Positions 1 through 12,368 of a stretch of DNA of 64,000 bases are shown here, one piece after another. The notes beneath the pieces are model-generated. The model was given only the letters and a program-made list of their open reading frames with translations. It was not told the DNA's origin and made no database searches. The stretch's first letter is position 1, and the number at the start of each line of letters is the position of its first letter. This stretch comes from Fragum whitleyi (taxonomy: Eukaryota; Mollusca; Bivalvia; Cardiida; Cardiidae), in the NCBI GenBank assembly GCA_948146395.1, contig OX411543.1, positions 68,893,474 through 68,957,473 of the forward strand, read 5' to 3'. The translations under genes and the position numbers were made by a program.

Positions 1-1021
1 TCATCCTCTAAGCACATAAGGGGCATTAGCAGTAAAGGCAAGAATTGATTTGAATAAGATCTATGACGATATATACTGAGTTCAAAAAGGAAGTATGCAC
101 TTCAACTTATTTTCATTTTCTTGATTATTTTAAAGTTGAAGTAAATCTATAAAAAAAATATCATACTTAAGATCGTGTCGTATTGGATTTAAACATCAAA
201 TCGAATTTGAATAAATATAGCATGGATATTTGCACTCAGAACGTTTTTCCATGTGCCATGTGCTGAAATTATATTGCAGCGTTTAAAGGGTCATCCCAAG
301 CCATTTCTAACCAAAATTCTTAATTCAACGAATATTCAATTCAACAGTGCCATGTCGTTCTTTGATACCTCCTTGTGCGCATGAAAGACCATACAAGATG
401 ACGTCTTCATTTTTTATGGGACCACTTTTTAGTCAAACAAGGTTCGACGTCGTTCATTCACGTTTTTTGTAAGTCAACCCACGTTGTTGCATTTTACACA
501 CTTATAATGAAGGTATGTTTTTATGCGTAAGCATAAATGATTCAACTGAATGCAATTTCAGACTAAGTATTTATTTTTAAAGATATTTATAGTAAAATTT
601 GTATTAAGGTTTTCTGTAAGATATTTTCATTTGAAAAAGGGGATTTTGAAAACGATCGCATAATAAAATGGTCGCTTAATAGACATGGTAGCTTAAGCAA
701 GATTGACTGTACATGCAAAATAGACAAAATCAATGGTCTCAACGTAGCTTTTGCGCACAGGGTAGTTCTTTACTTCAAGATGGTAAGCAAAGTCTTTTTG
801 GGTACGCCTTGTGAAATTCCATAACGTAAGGTGGTATACTGTCCGATATATTCGAAATTCAAAAATGCACAGTTTGGAACTGAGTATTTTTCTGCAAGGA
901 GATACACGAAAGCAGTACCCTAAAGTATGAAAACTCAGCACCCTAAAATATGAAAACTATTACGAACCAATGAAGTTTCAAAGATTTGTAGTAAATATTT
1001 TCCTTGAATAAATAAATGCGG
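1..1021. other. AT-rich non-coding sequence
   Basis: No recognisable gene, RNA or repeat structure. Open frames are short (82 codons at most) and resemble no protein I know. Confidence 0.6.
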
Positions 1022-1224
1022 TATATGTAGATTTTGCGCGGTGAGCCGTGAAATCTACTTTTAACGGTTAAATTCCGTGCTCTTCTTTAAAAATAGATAA
1101 AACAGGTTTAAACAATACTTAAAAAAGATACAAATTATCTTACAAATGTATCATATGTTTTTTAAATATACCCGATATACCTGTGGTAATGGATTCAACA
1201 GCTCAGTTTTGAAAATACACTTAC
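1022..1224 (-). mobile_element. Internally deleted copy of a ~300-bp terminal-inverted-repeat element
   Basis: On the minus strand this matches both ends of the copies at 41024-41321 and 62275-62572: GAAAACTGAGCT, then GAGTCCATTACCACAG, then GTTTAAACCTGTTTTATCTA, then AACCGTTAAAAGTAGATTTC and a final AAAATCTACATATAC. It is about 100 bp shorter than the other two because the middle is missing. The imperfect ends (TATATGTAGATTTT and GTGTATTTTC on opposite strands) suggest a non-autonomous DNA transposon, probably with TA target duplication. No coding capacity. Confidence 0.65.
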
Positions 1225-3454
1225 ACAACGACCCGTTATCTCGCATTTTAAAGTAAAATGTCGTCAATTGTTATTGTTGACCAGATCCTTTATGTACAAA
1301 CTCACATTATACTAGGTAGATAAACGTTATGTTCATCATTTAAAATTATAGACTATTCCACAAAATAGTTATCATAACAGTGTAAAAATTATCATGATAC
1401 ATGTTGAGGCTTAATGTCTCATAGCAGAAATTAGCTGCTTTTAGATTCTGTACATTAATTAATACTTCATTTGCTTAAAGGATTTATCAAATATATATAT
1501 ATATTACTAACGACTTTTGACTCTGTTTTCGATGTTTTAAAATTGAACCTATAGTCATGAGTACCTTGTTAATAAGGTAATGTATGTGCTATTCAATTCT
1601 ATAGCTCGGTTCTTATTAAGTAATACACATGTTAAAGGAGCTGCGGATATATTTTATATTTGTGTGCATAATCATTATTATTTGCATTCTCATTGTATTT
1701 GTTTAACTAATATTTATTCATGTTTTAATCAATATCGTCGTACTTCTGTAAGAAACTGTCATTCGATTTGCAAAACTTTCCCTTCATGAAATCGTTCAAT
1801 GTTCACTTGGTAAACGACAATTTCAATTTCATAGCGTCCGACTATTCTTCGAAATGTTTTTTTTTTTAAATTAATTAAAGAATCGGTTTGATTCTATTTT
1901 CATTTCTAGCGACATGTTTTATGATACAGATCCACTCTTTCACAATATAATTGCGATTCAGGATTTGATGTTTTTGAACTTTGACCTAGGTCCGATAAAA
2001 GAAGAAAGCATGGCATAAATAATCGAACTCGATTAACTGGGACCGTAATCTATGATGTAGGAGTAGAGAGGGCTTTTGGTTAATAGAGGTATACTTAACT
2101 CCAAAAGAAACGCACATAAAGTATGAATTGAAATAATCTAAAAATCTTTATACGAGTTTTAATCTGTCTTTGCTACTTTTGGTAAAACAACCTATTAGTC
2201 ACATGTATGGGATAAAATAATGATGCTAACCGAGACCGTTATTTAACAGATACGCCTTGCTTGACATCACCATAAAAATTCACACGAATGAAAATGGTTA
2301 TTCCATAATAGATCATTGTACCCATTTCGCATGTGAGCTTTACCGTAATGCCCGCAAAATTAATCGGTATTAAAAACCTGTTCATTTTGCCTAAAAGATA
2401 TTTCGTAACCCATTCACACTGCATGTTTGGAGAGTGGTTTGAGTTAGCATTCATCCTCTGATAATGGTGACAACCCGCCTGAAAGAGGAAAAACTTCCTT
2501 ATTAATGCTTAATGTTATACGATTGTTGAATTACAGTGGATTCGGCAATTATCTTGCGGGCTTTCAAACCTTCAGTTTCTTTAGAAATTTGCCTAATAAG
2601 ACGCTATTATGAACTTTTACGGGAGTCATAATGTCAACCAGATTTGATAACCGTCAGTGTGCTAATGATTTACAGATCGTCCGCTATAGTCAAACAACAA
2701 TACAACTTTATGTTGGCATCTTGTCCTCGCAGTAGCCAGCATAGACTAAAACACATGGTAAGTTTCACCAGCATTTGAAATTCAACCGGAAAATTGTTCA
2801 AATACCTTTTTAAAACCATCTTTTAATTTTAAGAAACACAATTTAAGTTTGTATTGATAGCGTAAGTCCTACTTTAAGTGGCTTGTGTCTGTAGAACCCA
2901 CTCTTTGCCGATAGCTTCCTTACGTAGCATTTGACGTCAGCGTAAATTTAAAGATTTTAAAACGGTTTATTACTTGGTGCTAAAGTGTCTTTATCGTAAT
3001 AAAGAAACTTGTTGTATAAATGTCATAATACATTTTAAAGTGTACCTGCTTCTCCTTCCCAAAAACGGTAAATGGGAATTTTTTCTGAACATATATAGCA
3101 ACAAAATTTGGTCACACTGTTTTGTATTTTCACAGAAAGGGCGTCTCATAAACATTCTTGGTTGTTTGACGTTGTTTGATAGTGTCTCTGAATGTCCGTA
3201 CAATGTGTATAAATGACCAGTAATTTATGACTATATGTACTTGAAGATCGGAAATGAAGGCACATGTCATGTATGCCATTCATGATGTGTTAGATTAAAG
3301 CATGGTGATATTTAAACAGCCTTTCTTTCTTTACTGTTCGTATACTTAACCCAAAAAGAAACGCTCACAAATGAATTTTCTCTTAATAACTTAATAACCG
3401 TTTGTAACTTTAATGCATTTTTTTTCAATACATGTCAAAACACTAACCATGTGT
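1225..3454. other. AT-rich non-coding sequence
   Basis: Contains a short (AT)n run near 1491-1503 and a T-run near 1857-1866. No supported gene. The overlapping frames at 2974-3216 (plus) and 2991-3203 (minus) are opposite-strand shadows with no protein signature. Confidence 0.55.
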
Positions 3455-4065
3455 TTTAGGGAGCTTTTAGGGTGGTGCTGAGTCCGTCGTCCGTCGTCCG
3501 ACGTCAACAATCTTTAACTTCTTCTTCACCTGAACCACTGGGCCAATGAAACTTTGCTAGAATGTTCCTTGGGTAACCCTCTTTGAAAAATCGTTAATTT
3601 CCGATTGGTCCATTAATATGGGTGTGGCAGGGCGTGGTATTTTTTCAATTTGAAATCTTTGAACATCTTCTCCTGAATCACTTGGCCGATTTCAATGAAA
3701 CTTTACCAGAATGTTCATTGGGTGACCCTTTTCAAATATTGTTCGTAAAATATTTATTTGTCCATAAATATGGGCGTGGCAGGGCGGGGCTTAATTGGAG
3801 CCCGCAATCTTTAAATGACATCTCCTCCTGAACCACTGGGAGGATTTTAATGAAACCCTACCAGAATGTTCCTTCGGTGACCCTTTTCGAAAATCATTCG
3901 TAAAATTTTGATTTCCCAATAAATATGGGCGTGGCAGGGCTGGGCTTATTTTGAGCCCGAAATCATTGAACAACATCTCCTCCTGAACCACTGGGCGGAT
4001 TTTAATAAAACTTTACCAGAATGTTCCTTGGATGACCCTTTTCAAAAATTGTTTGACCTTACATG
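3455..4065 (+). mobile_element. Tandem-core repeat element (TCCG type), 5' part plus about four ~155-bp units
   Basis: The element opens with GTCCGTCGTCCGTCGTCCGACGTCAACAATC near 3483 and continues as tandem units. Each unit holds CCTGAACCACTGGG, a stretch related to TTTTAATGAAACTTTACCAG, AATGTTCCTTGG.TGACCC and AATATGGGCGTGGCAGGGC. The CCTGAA.CACT anchor recurs near 3529, 3672, 3827 and 3982, giving periods of about 143, 155 and 155. No clear 3' hairpin follows, so the copy looks truncated. The plan (short microsatellite, then units of about 155 bp) is that of other elements in this window. Short open frames across it are shadows of the repeat. Confidence 0.75.
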
Positions 4066-6065
4066 TCCCATAGTTACAACTTTCCGAGGTTTCAACATTC
4101 TGGTCAAATTTCGAGACTATTGAGCCATAATTGTGGCCTCTTTAAGTCTTCAACTTAAGCTCGCAAAATATTTTCCTACTATTTAACTCTCATGACCTAG
4201 TTTATGACCTCAAATCAAACATGTCCCTGCTAATATTTTGATAAACCATCTGAAAAAATTTCAAGACACCAGAGCCGTAAAGCTGACATCTAGAGCGCAC
4301 AGAAGGTTTTCCATGATTTGACCTTCTCGAACTAGTTTTTGATCCTACATGACACGAAGCCAAAAGTTCCCCTATGTGGGACAAGCACTCTGAACATGTT
4401 ACGAAACAGTTAAATGAACTCTAGGTACTTACAAGATGCACGAGTGGCGCCGGACATAGTGTGATCACAACAATTCGCCATTAACATAGCTAGCTTAATA
4501 TTTGAGGAAAAAGCATTATTCTCAAAGGTTGAAAAGTTGTAATCCTCCTATAATGCTGAATATGTCCCATCTAAATATTTGACCCTTAGTCAGTCTACAT
4601 AGGAAGTACACTGACCAATGTACATGTATTTCGCATCTACCCGACGACGACCGTTTCGGTCATGGGTCATTCCTCTTTCATACATTTAAAAAAGTTTAGA
4701 TATGAACACATTCTTAACCTTCATGCCGTTCTCGGCTCACCTTTTTCTCAAACATTGGACCTTTTTTATCCGTGAAAAAAACTAAACAGACCTTTGTAAA
4801 AGAGAAAAATACACAATAGAAATATCTTAAAACGGTGACATATGCCTTTGACCTTACAAATAATAATACCGGTTTACACAGTCGCAGTCTTGACCTAGGA
4901 GGATTATTTTATGTGTCTGTGACGTACTGGTGAGACATTAAAATTGGCTTATACAACATACTTTATGATTACAAGGTTGTATGTGCAATTGTTACAAAAT
5001 ATTTCACACGTAGATTGGAGACATTCTTATCATAGGAGACATTGTAGTCCATAGAAATTGTATGTTTCTTGTTTTGATAGTTCGCGTCTGCTTCTGTTAA
5101 CTTCAAGTAATTTTTGATATAGTTGGCATCATTTCACATCTTCATGTAAGCTAACACCAACACTAACCACACGTACACTTTTGGTATAAGAAAACTTTCT
5201 CTAAGCCTTTCTTAATACACGTAAAAAGGTATAGTGTAAGATACACGATATCTTATAATTATATGTATCAAATATAAGTTATTTCGGATAATTTACGCGA
5301 TATACCCTAAGCGGTTGTCAGCGCAATTGTATGTCGTGTAAATTGTCAGAATATTTACGTCATCTGTTCTACCGATGGACATAACGTCATCAAGTGTGAA
5401 CAATCCAGTTAGATGTTAATAAAGTAGCAACAAAGTAGTGCCCAGTATGGTTCAATTGACTTTTAAAAGAAAATTCTTGTTTCCGCAAGACAACTTACAC
5501 ATTTTAGAAATGAAGTGATTCAAGGTTTCTATACAATCTTTACAGAGTGTTAAAAACATCTCAAATACGAAAACAAGCTTCAAAATCATACCACTTGTAC
5601 GACTACAGTTACATGCGTTTCGGACAGGCCGGACTTCCATTATGGTCTAAAATTGCTTTTATTATAATGTGTTTCCCGTCGTCCAAGGGTTAACTATAAC
5701 AATCAGGCTTTATCACTGGTGCCGCTGGCAATTATATTTGAACTGGTGCCCAATGTCTGAACGTGATTGGGTGGTGTAAACGTTTTCTTGAAATCTGATT
5801 GGATGTTAGAATCCGTTTCACATAAGCGTTTTAAGAAGCACAAGACGGCACAGAAGTAACGTCTGCAATGCTCTAGACCCTTAGTTCTTTTACGGCTCAT
5901 TTTACAAGCATGCAGAGTCAATAGGATGTGATCTGATAATAATTTTATGTAAAAAAAACAGCAAAGGGCAGTAGCTCAAAAAGGGGGAATAGCAGAGTAC
6001 GGTTTGTTCATTAATTAATAATTTTATCAACAGCGTCTATAAATGTACAAAGTTAGTGATTTATT
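4066..6065. other. Non-coding sequence, possibly decayed repeat at its start
   Basis: The first part (to about 4400) has phrases such as TTTGACCT..ACATG that may be worn repeat, but I could not align them. No gene supported. Confidence 0.5.
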
Positions 6066-6330
6066 GAATGGAGTTTAACGCCGCTTTCAACATTTTTCAG
6101 CTATATCGCGGCTGCTGGAGCACCTAAAATGCTTTTACTGGTATTTCTCTCACCAGTACAACCACCACATCCTTTCCTGGCATCCAGCTGCTATCTCACA
6201 CAGCTCAACGATTATCAATCCATTGGTGAGAGACAAATAGTCGGAAGGAATAAATGCCGCCGTCGGAGATCGAACCCGGTACCTCTAGATTGACAGTCCG
6301 ACGCGCTACCAACTGCGCTATGACGGCGGC
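6066..6330 (-). mobile_element. tRNA-derived SINE, family A
   Basis: On the minus strand it starts with a tRNA-like head (6330 down to 6256) holding GCGCAGTTGGTAGCGCG (A box), an anticodon-arm-like CTGTCAA and CCGGGTTCGATCTCCG (B box). The body (CTATTTGTCTCTCACCAATGG) and 3' tail (TTGAAAGCGGCGTTAAACTC) follow. It aligns end to end with the plus-strand copy at 24975-25240. RNA polymerase III promoter boxes inside the head would drive transcription; mobilisation would need a LINE in trans, and none is present here. The T-stem is imperfect, so this is not a functional tRNA gene. Confidence 0.85.
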
Positions 6331-6533
6331 ACAAAGTTTGGACTTGTTAGCATGCACAGTTAAGAAGATATAGTCTGGACAGGAATATCAAGGTATGATT
6401 AACGAAGGGTAAAATGCTAACAATGGACATTGAAGAGTATACGTTGAAAATGGCTCTTTTCCACATTGAGATATATGAGTGTATAAAGTTTAAAGTTGCT
6501 CACAATTATGGTTGAGGAGATATTGTTCGAACA

Positions 6534-6938
6534 AAAACAAGAGGACAGAGATGGTCCTAGATCGCTCAACTAGAGTGTCTTTGGCCCCTTGGACACATCA
6601 ATTAAATAGACAGATTTCATTTAAGAGATAATTTCTACGCAAAACCATGCTCCATGAAGATTGGGCCGCGTTTGTGACCTCTAGAGTGTAAACAAGAAAA
6701 TAATCATTAAGACCCCTTTTCCTGTGATATGGCATGGATCTTCCCATAGGGTTCATCCCTCTGACCTGACCAACATTCTGACCAAATTTCATGAAGATTG
6801 GGTCATATTTGTGGCCTCTAGAGTGCAAACACTTAAATTGTTGACGCCGGACACCACACGACGCACGACACACGACGGATGACGGACATTCAATGATCAC
6901 AATAGCTGAACTTGAGCACGATATGCTCATGTGAGCTA
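6534..6938 (-). mobile_element. Tandem-core element, GCTCACC family, short copy
   Basis: The minus-strand 5' end (6938) begins TTAGCTCACATGAGCATATC, a hairpin-forming sequence, then TATTGTGATCATTGAATGTC and CCGTC/CGTCG-rich sequence. A core like that at 56430-56870 follows (CACTCTAGAGGCCACAAATA, CCTATGGGAAGATCCATGCC). The minus-strand 3' end has AGGACCATCTCTGTCCTCTTGTTTTTG, an imperfect hairpin followed by CTCTTGTTT. Copies of the same family lie at 47449-48689 and 56305-57022. Non-autonomous; no coding potential. Confidence 0.8.
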
Positions 6939-9649
6939 AAAATGTATAGTGAAAAGAAAGTAATTGCTCAAAGAATGGGTGGGTAGATTAACGGTTTTTG
7001 TACATGACGCTTTTCCACATTATGATTCTGATGTATGAAGTTTCATGTATAAAGTTAAATTTGATAAGCTCCAAAAAATGAAATCTACTTTCCAAACAAA
7101 AGTATAAATGTGGTCGTTTTTTTATGTAAATTGAAAGGATACATATAATTGAAGTTTGTTTGTCAAAATTATTTCGAAAAAAATGTATAAATAACTCTTA
7201 AAATGGAGAAATTTATTGTAATAAGCATATCACTAGTGGGCTACGTAAACCACGTAGCTAAAGTTGTGTGTACGTAAAATATTCAAGGAGATCCGAGAGC
7301 ATTGGAAACCTTAAATCGACGGAAAATTGCGAACATTTATTTTTTATCCTGCTTGAATAAAAGTATCTTCCTTTGATTTCGAAAATCGAAACTTTTATCT
7401 CCTTTCCTTTCGAAATTAAAGCGTAAAAAATAAAATATGATCACCGTTTTGTTAATTGAATGAATTGGTTGTCGGTCAGTCTGGGTCATAAGCTTTTGTT
7501 TCCTTTTCATACTACTAGGCTGTCGACAAAAAGTCGCCAGGCCTCGATGCCTTTACGATTCCAGGCCGCTAGCCTGTTGTTTTTACCTATCATTATTATG
7601 CTGTCAGTCTGTAAAGCCATTAGTCCGCCTGGTAGTTGGAAATGTATTCCCCATCTGGTAACAAGGCTGAAGGAAGGTTTGGGTTTTAGCTCAGATTTCA
7701 TTTTTATGCTGCTAGGTCGCCAACTTTAGGTCACTGGGTCGTCAGACTGTCAACTTGATTGAGATGCGTCTTAAAGTATTCAATCAAACAGGTGGAGCAT
7801 ACCGAGGAAGCGAATTTAACATTACACAAGTACATTTATTAAAAGTTCGTAAATAGGAAACACAGCTACGACAGAAAAAAATTTCTAAATTCACAATGGA
7901 AAAACCTCTTAATGCTTGCACAAAGATAGAATTTATGTTCTATCTAGTATCATTGAGACTCCTCTCTTCCTCTATTTAAAGAAACGCGCAATCAGTCGCG
8001 GGATATTCTTTTCAAATATGTTTGCCACAAGATGTTCGGAGGTAGGAGCAACTTTATTATCGCTTTGATAAGCTGTAGTTACAACGTTTTGGTAAAACTA
8101 TCGACCCGTCACCTTAAAATTGTATCGAATCTTGTAAATATCTAATCATAATAAGCCTACCATAATACTTCCTTTCTTAATAAAAAAAAATATTCTGCAA
8201 CCCTCTTTAAACTACACGAAAAACCATTCGAGAAAAAAAATGCTTTACTGATTTTCTAGATCTTTGCAACTCGTATTAAAAATATCTTGTTATAACAACA
8301 GGACGTCACAAGAGTTCAAAAAATATAACTAAAACTGAATGACATTAGATACAAGCCAATAAAGAATTGATCAGATTTTTGTGATCATTCCAGCTAGTAT
8401 TACAATTAAAAACCAAATAAAACAAATGCTAGGATAATATCCAATAACACGGAATGTTGAATCTGATCAGGGTTCTATTAATTAAGTCTCTGTTGACGCT
8501 GTATTATTTCCAATTCAATTCTGACCCCGGTGTGATCGACTAATTTACTTCAATTCTATTCTTAATCCTTTTCAAAAAGCAATATGTCATACGTTGGGTC
8601 GATTTGCAGGCTTAGTCATCATACACGCCAAATCGTAAATCTAATACATAAATGCTATTTAACTTTAAAAATTAGGAAATTGCAATGATGAAGAATTTGT
8701 TTCATAGTCTTAGCATTGTCTTCATGGATTTATCTTTCAATAAGAAAACAATGGACAATTGGGATGAGGCCATACAAAAACGAATATCTAGTAATATTTT
8801 AGAGAAAGTTTTTTTTTCGATTCATATAATTTTCCTATGACCCGATAGTATTTTCCAATATTTCCAAAACTAAACAAAAAAGGATTGTAAGTTCCTTGAA
8901 GGAGAATAACTATGAACATGTTTAGGAAAATGAAATCGATTTATTATAAAAGTACAAATTCAATAAACTTAGAATTGCATTGATTACTTTTCTGCACGGA
9001 CAGTCTTAAAGTCTCACAACTAAAGCCACAATTTCTTCTGGGTTTGCCAAATTGGCTTTCGTCCCAGAAATTGATACGGATTTATTTTGATTTATGTGAA
9101 ACAGTTAATCTCGGGAAATTCTGTTAGAATCCAGTTAAGGTTCGGTATGAAGATTTGTAGCATCCTAAAATAGATTCACCACAAGAAATATCCAGATTTA
9201 AGCATGACTTGTATTATGCTTCCATGGGGTGTCGACAATTTTGCTTTATTTCATCTCAGAGAAAAAGAGCTTTGTGTTTGTTTTGCTTGCCTAAGATTTG
9301 CGGTACTTAAAGCAGATTCATACCAAATGTGAGGTTAAGCGTTTTTGTCTAATATATCAGCTGGCAAAGGTCAAAAGATTCGCTTCCATGTTTTCGACAG
9401 TTGTCTCGAGGAACTATTTTAGGTGCAAGCATTCATAAATGATCCATACACTGAATCCGCTTCAAGGCATCATGAAGGAACTGTTCCAACCAATTACATG
9501 TAGAATGGTAGAATCTCCTTGAACAAAAGCTTCATCCCCAAAAGAATCAATTTTACTCTAAGTCATTATATCGTAATATTTAAACCTCCCTGTTTTTTTA
9601 AATTCTAAGCGACTTTTTAAACAACATAATTAAAATATTAACGTACCAA
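6939..9649. other. AT-rich non-coding sequence
   Basis: No supported gene. A small perfect hairpin, GGCTACGT..ACGTAGC, lies near 7230-7251. The 89-codon plus frame at 7460-7729 covers a less AT-rich patch with recurring TCAGTCTG/GTCGCCAG words, which looks like worn simple repeat rather than protein. The rest is unstructured as far as I can see. Confidence 0.5.
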
Positions 9650-9760
9650 TTGTATGTATGTATGTATGTATGTATGTATGTATGTATGTATGTATGTATG
9701 TATGTATGTATGTATGTATGTATGTATGTATGTATGTATGTATGTATGTATGTATGTATA
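9650..9760. repeat. (TATG)n microsatellite
   Basis: About 27 nearly perfect TATG units, breaking into TACATGTATGCAAG at the 3' edge. The Met-Tyr-Val-Cys open frame across it is an artefact of the repeat. Confidence 0.97.
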
Positions 9761-10159
9761 CATGTATGCAAGTATGCGCTTTTTTGTAATTTCTACTTAA
9801 AAAGAAAGCTGGTCTATGATTTGCAGTTTGTTTTTATGAAAATGATTTAAAAGGAACCCCTAACTTTTAAATTAACTATTGTGATAGGGTTTCAATCAAA
9901 TTCGTGCTCCATGGAGTAAACATATCGATTCGTACAAATAATATTCGTACAGCTATCAAATGGTTTCAAATTAACGACATACATTGACATATAGGGCCAA
10001 ATACAGTATAATTTTCCTGCCATCCCGATTGAAATTCTTGAACCCTAACATGTTTTAATAAAGCCCGGGCACAGTAAAATCGACTCAGAGAACAATTTGA
10101 AATTAGTGAAAACATGTTTAAGGATATTGATATTTCATAACGTGTTAGATGAAACATAT

Positions 10160-10537
10160 TACAGTTAGTTACATCGTGAAATTGACATTCACCTCAATCA
10201 AAATCATTCTAAATCGCTCACTCAGCGTCCCATTTATTCATTCCAAGCACTCACTCAAACCGTTCAAATACGCCCAAACCCATTGAAAAATAAAGAATCA
10301 ACAACGTCATTCAAAATAAATTTTGAAAGAGAAAAATCGCGATTTCACGGACATAATTCAATTATATTTTTTTTATAAAAGGAGGGTAATCAATATTGCT
10401 AATTTTGTTCACCCTGAACAAAATTTGCGATATTCGATTACCTTCCATAAAATTCACTCAAAACTCGCGCCACACTATCATTCCTAAATCATTCCAAAAT
10501 CATTCACCATGTCAATTTCACGATGTTGTTTACTGTA
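10160..10537. mobile_element. M-family MITE, complete copy
   Basis: Terminal inverted repeats: the left end reads TACAGTTAGTTACATCGTG and the right end reads CACGATGTTGTTTACTGTA. Just inside are AAATTGACA and TGTCAATTT. The centre (about 10380-10446) is a palindrome: GGAGGGTAATCAATATTGC then AATTTTGTTCACCCTGAAC, returning as AAAATTTGCGATATTCGATT and ACCTTCC. The arms between are full of CATTC/CACTCACTC words. A TA at each outer edge suggests TA target duplication (mariner-like), but the transposase class is inferred. Confidence 0.85.
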
Positions 10538-10761
10538 ATAGTGATTCAACGTAACCAGTCTACCACATAGGTACATGTAGATTGATCGAAACGTCACAAA
10601 AAGTTATTTTATATAGTTGCCGGTGACCATGTATTCCCGTCTAACCACACATATAGCCAAGGATTCAATCATCCAATCAAATTGCAGGAATTTTAAAAAG
10701 GTAATCGTTGTTTCTCACGCAGCCGGCTATTACTTTAAAGTGGTACCAGTCAATAAGCTAG

Positions 10762-11028
10762 TTAGCCCTATGAGCTCGGTCAGTAGAACGTCTGACTTCA
10801 AATTACTTGGTTCTCGACATCGTGGGTTCGATTCACGGTCTGGCACACTAACAAACAAATTGTATTTCGCGTGATACATTAATCCGATGTCCCGTGTGAC
10901 GGTGCTTTACACCAGTGCGTTAAAGAAACATGGTGGAACTAAACAGTCGTTTCGTCATTTATTCTTGCACTTTCCTCCGTAATAACTAACTGTCTTCTGG
11001 GAGCGGCGCTCATATGGAAAAAAAAACA
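10762..11028 (+). mobile_element. tRNA-derived SINE, family B (worn)
   Basis: The tRNA-like head (10762-10844) has TGAGCTCGGTCAGTAGAACG, TCTGACTTCAAA and GTGGGTTCGATTCACGG. The body carries GTGACGGTGCTTTACACC, GTGCGTTAAAGAAACATGG and GGAGCGGCGCTCATATGG, then an A-run at 11018-11026. It aligns with the better-preserved copy at 35019-35316. The body motif is shared by long tRNA-SINEs of marine invertebrates; which named core domain it represents I cannot say. Confidence 0.8.
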
Positions 11029-11764
11029 TTGGTACTTACGTTAAAAAGATGAACACTCAATTACAAACTCAAAAAGCCGATAGTTGTCTCCCTTAGATCA
11101 AGGTAACACATTAGGAAACTCGCCGCCTCGTCGTTATTATCCTTGCGCGGATGTATCAAACGCGAGGGTAAAAATTGGCGACTGTTTTTATTATTATTGA
11201 GAAGAAGTCTTTTAATAATCTACAAAATGAATAGAATCCATGTAACACATTTTTTAATTATTCACAGTTGTCGGGCGGAGAAAGGTCTTGAAAAAGTAAA
11301 ATGAACCTAAGAGGGGACATTGGATTTTTAAAACTAAATGATATTGGTTGACGTAAAAAGATCCACCAAAAAGCGATATTATGACACGAAATTTAGATTA
11401 CATGTATCTTAATACTTTAACTTATGTTTGAAAAAATATCGACATGACCGCTGTGTGCATCTCAAACTTTGGTACTTAGTACCGAGGTCATTGCTACGTG
11501 GAGATTAGATTAAATTTAAAGAAAAAGCGTGCTTTAGGGAAGATATCCCGAGAAAAGATCGTTCATGCATTTTGGGGGTACCAGTTTGAAAGTGGAAATC
11601 CACGGTCAGTGAAAAATCCGTAGGTATATCCAAGTATCTTTGAAAAGAACGTGTTTATCAGGAATAACTTAAGACAAAAACAGTTAAAAACGCAAAGAAC
11701 TTGTTTGTCGACGGAAATCTAGCAAAGGTTTTCGACAGTAAGGCCACATACATGTATCTAAGTA
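11029..11764. other. Non-coding sequence
   Basis: No gene or repeat structure recognised. Confidence 0.5.
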
Positions 11765-12000
11765 TATTGCTTTGCTCTTGTCGGTCGATCGGTCGGTCCG
11801 TAGACCGTTTTTCGTCCGGATCATATCTCAAAGAGTAGGCAAGCTAGAATCATGAAACTTCACAGGTGGATAGATCTTATTGAGGAGAAGTGCAGTTCAC
11901 AAGAACAATAACATTATATTTTGTTAGTTGTTGCCCTTTGTTGATATACAAACAATATGCCATTGACCTGTTCTTATGAAGGTATCAATGTTTTACAAAC
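11765..12000 (+). mobile_element. Truncated tandem-core element related to the one at 23603-24142
   Basis: GTCGGTCGATCGGTCGGTCC (TCGG-rich stretch) is followed by TCCGGATCATATCTCAAAGA, TCATGAAACTTCACAGGTGG, ATAGATCTTATTGAGGAGAA and GTGCAGTTCACAAGAAC. This order matches one core unit of the 23603-24142 element. It lacks a recognisable 3' hairpin. Confidence 0.65.
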
Positions 12001-12125
12001 ATCTCTTCTTATAATGAAATAACGACCTAAGCAATTTTCGTTTCGAATTCTGATGAAAAGGAGAAGAATATTAATTTACTTATCATGTCACATAGCGATC
12101 TACCTTATTATGTGCAGGTTGTTTT

Positions 12126-12316
12126 TATGCCCCCGATAGGGAGGCATAATAAATTTGACTTGTCCGTCCGTCCGTCTGTCCGTCCGTCTGTCCGTCCGTC
12201 TGTCCGTCCGTCCGTCCGTCCGTCATTCCGTCCAAAAACTTTAACATTGGCCATAACTTCCTTATTACTATCAAAGCGGTGTCGGGGGCATTGTCATCTT
12301 ACAGTGACAGCTCTTG

Positions 12317-12320
<4 letters not shown>
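12126..12320 (+). mobile_element. Short GCCCCC-family element with 5' and 3' hairpins
   Basis: The 5' end TATGCCCCCGATAGGGAGGCATA can fold on itself. A (TCCG)n/(TCTG) microsatellite follows (12160-12232), then a single short core (AAAACTTTAACATTGGCCATAACTTCC). The 3' end is TGTCATCTTACAGTGACA, a hairpin, then GCTCTTGTTTA. It runs straight into a (TTA)n microsatellite. The 3' terminus is the same as in the elements at 23603 and 56305, whose cores are different. Confidence 0.8.
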
Positions 12321-12367
<47 letters not shown>

Positions 12368-12368
12368 T
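12317..12368. repeat. (TTA)n microsatellite at the element's 3' end
   Basis: About 17 TTA units begin within the terminal GTTTATTATT of the preceding element. Confidence 0.95.

Noticed and set aside
7230..7251. Small hairpin GGCTACGT..ACGTAGC as a terminator or microRNA
   Set aside because: The stem is too short for a microRNA precursor and there is no transcript context.
9650..9850. 66-codon Met-Tyr-Val-Cys open frame
   Set aside because: It is the translation of the (TATG)n microsatellite.
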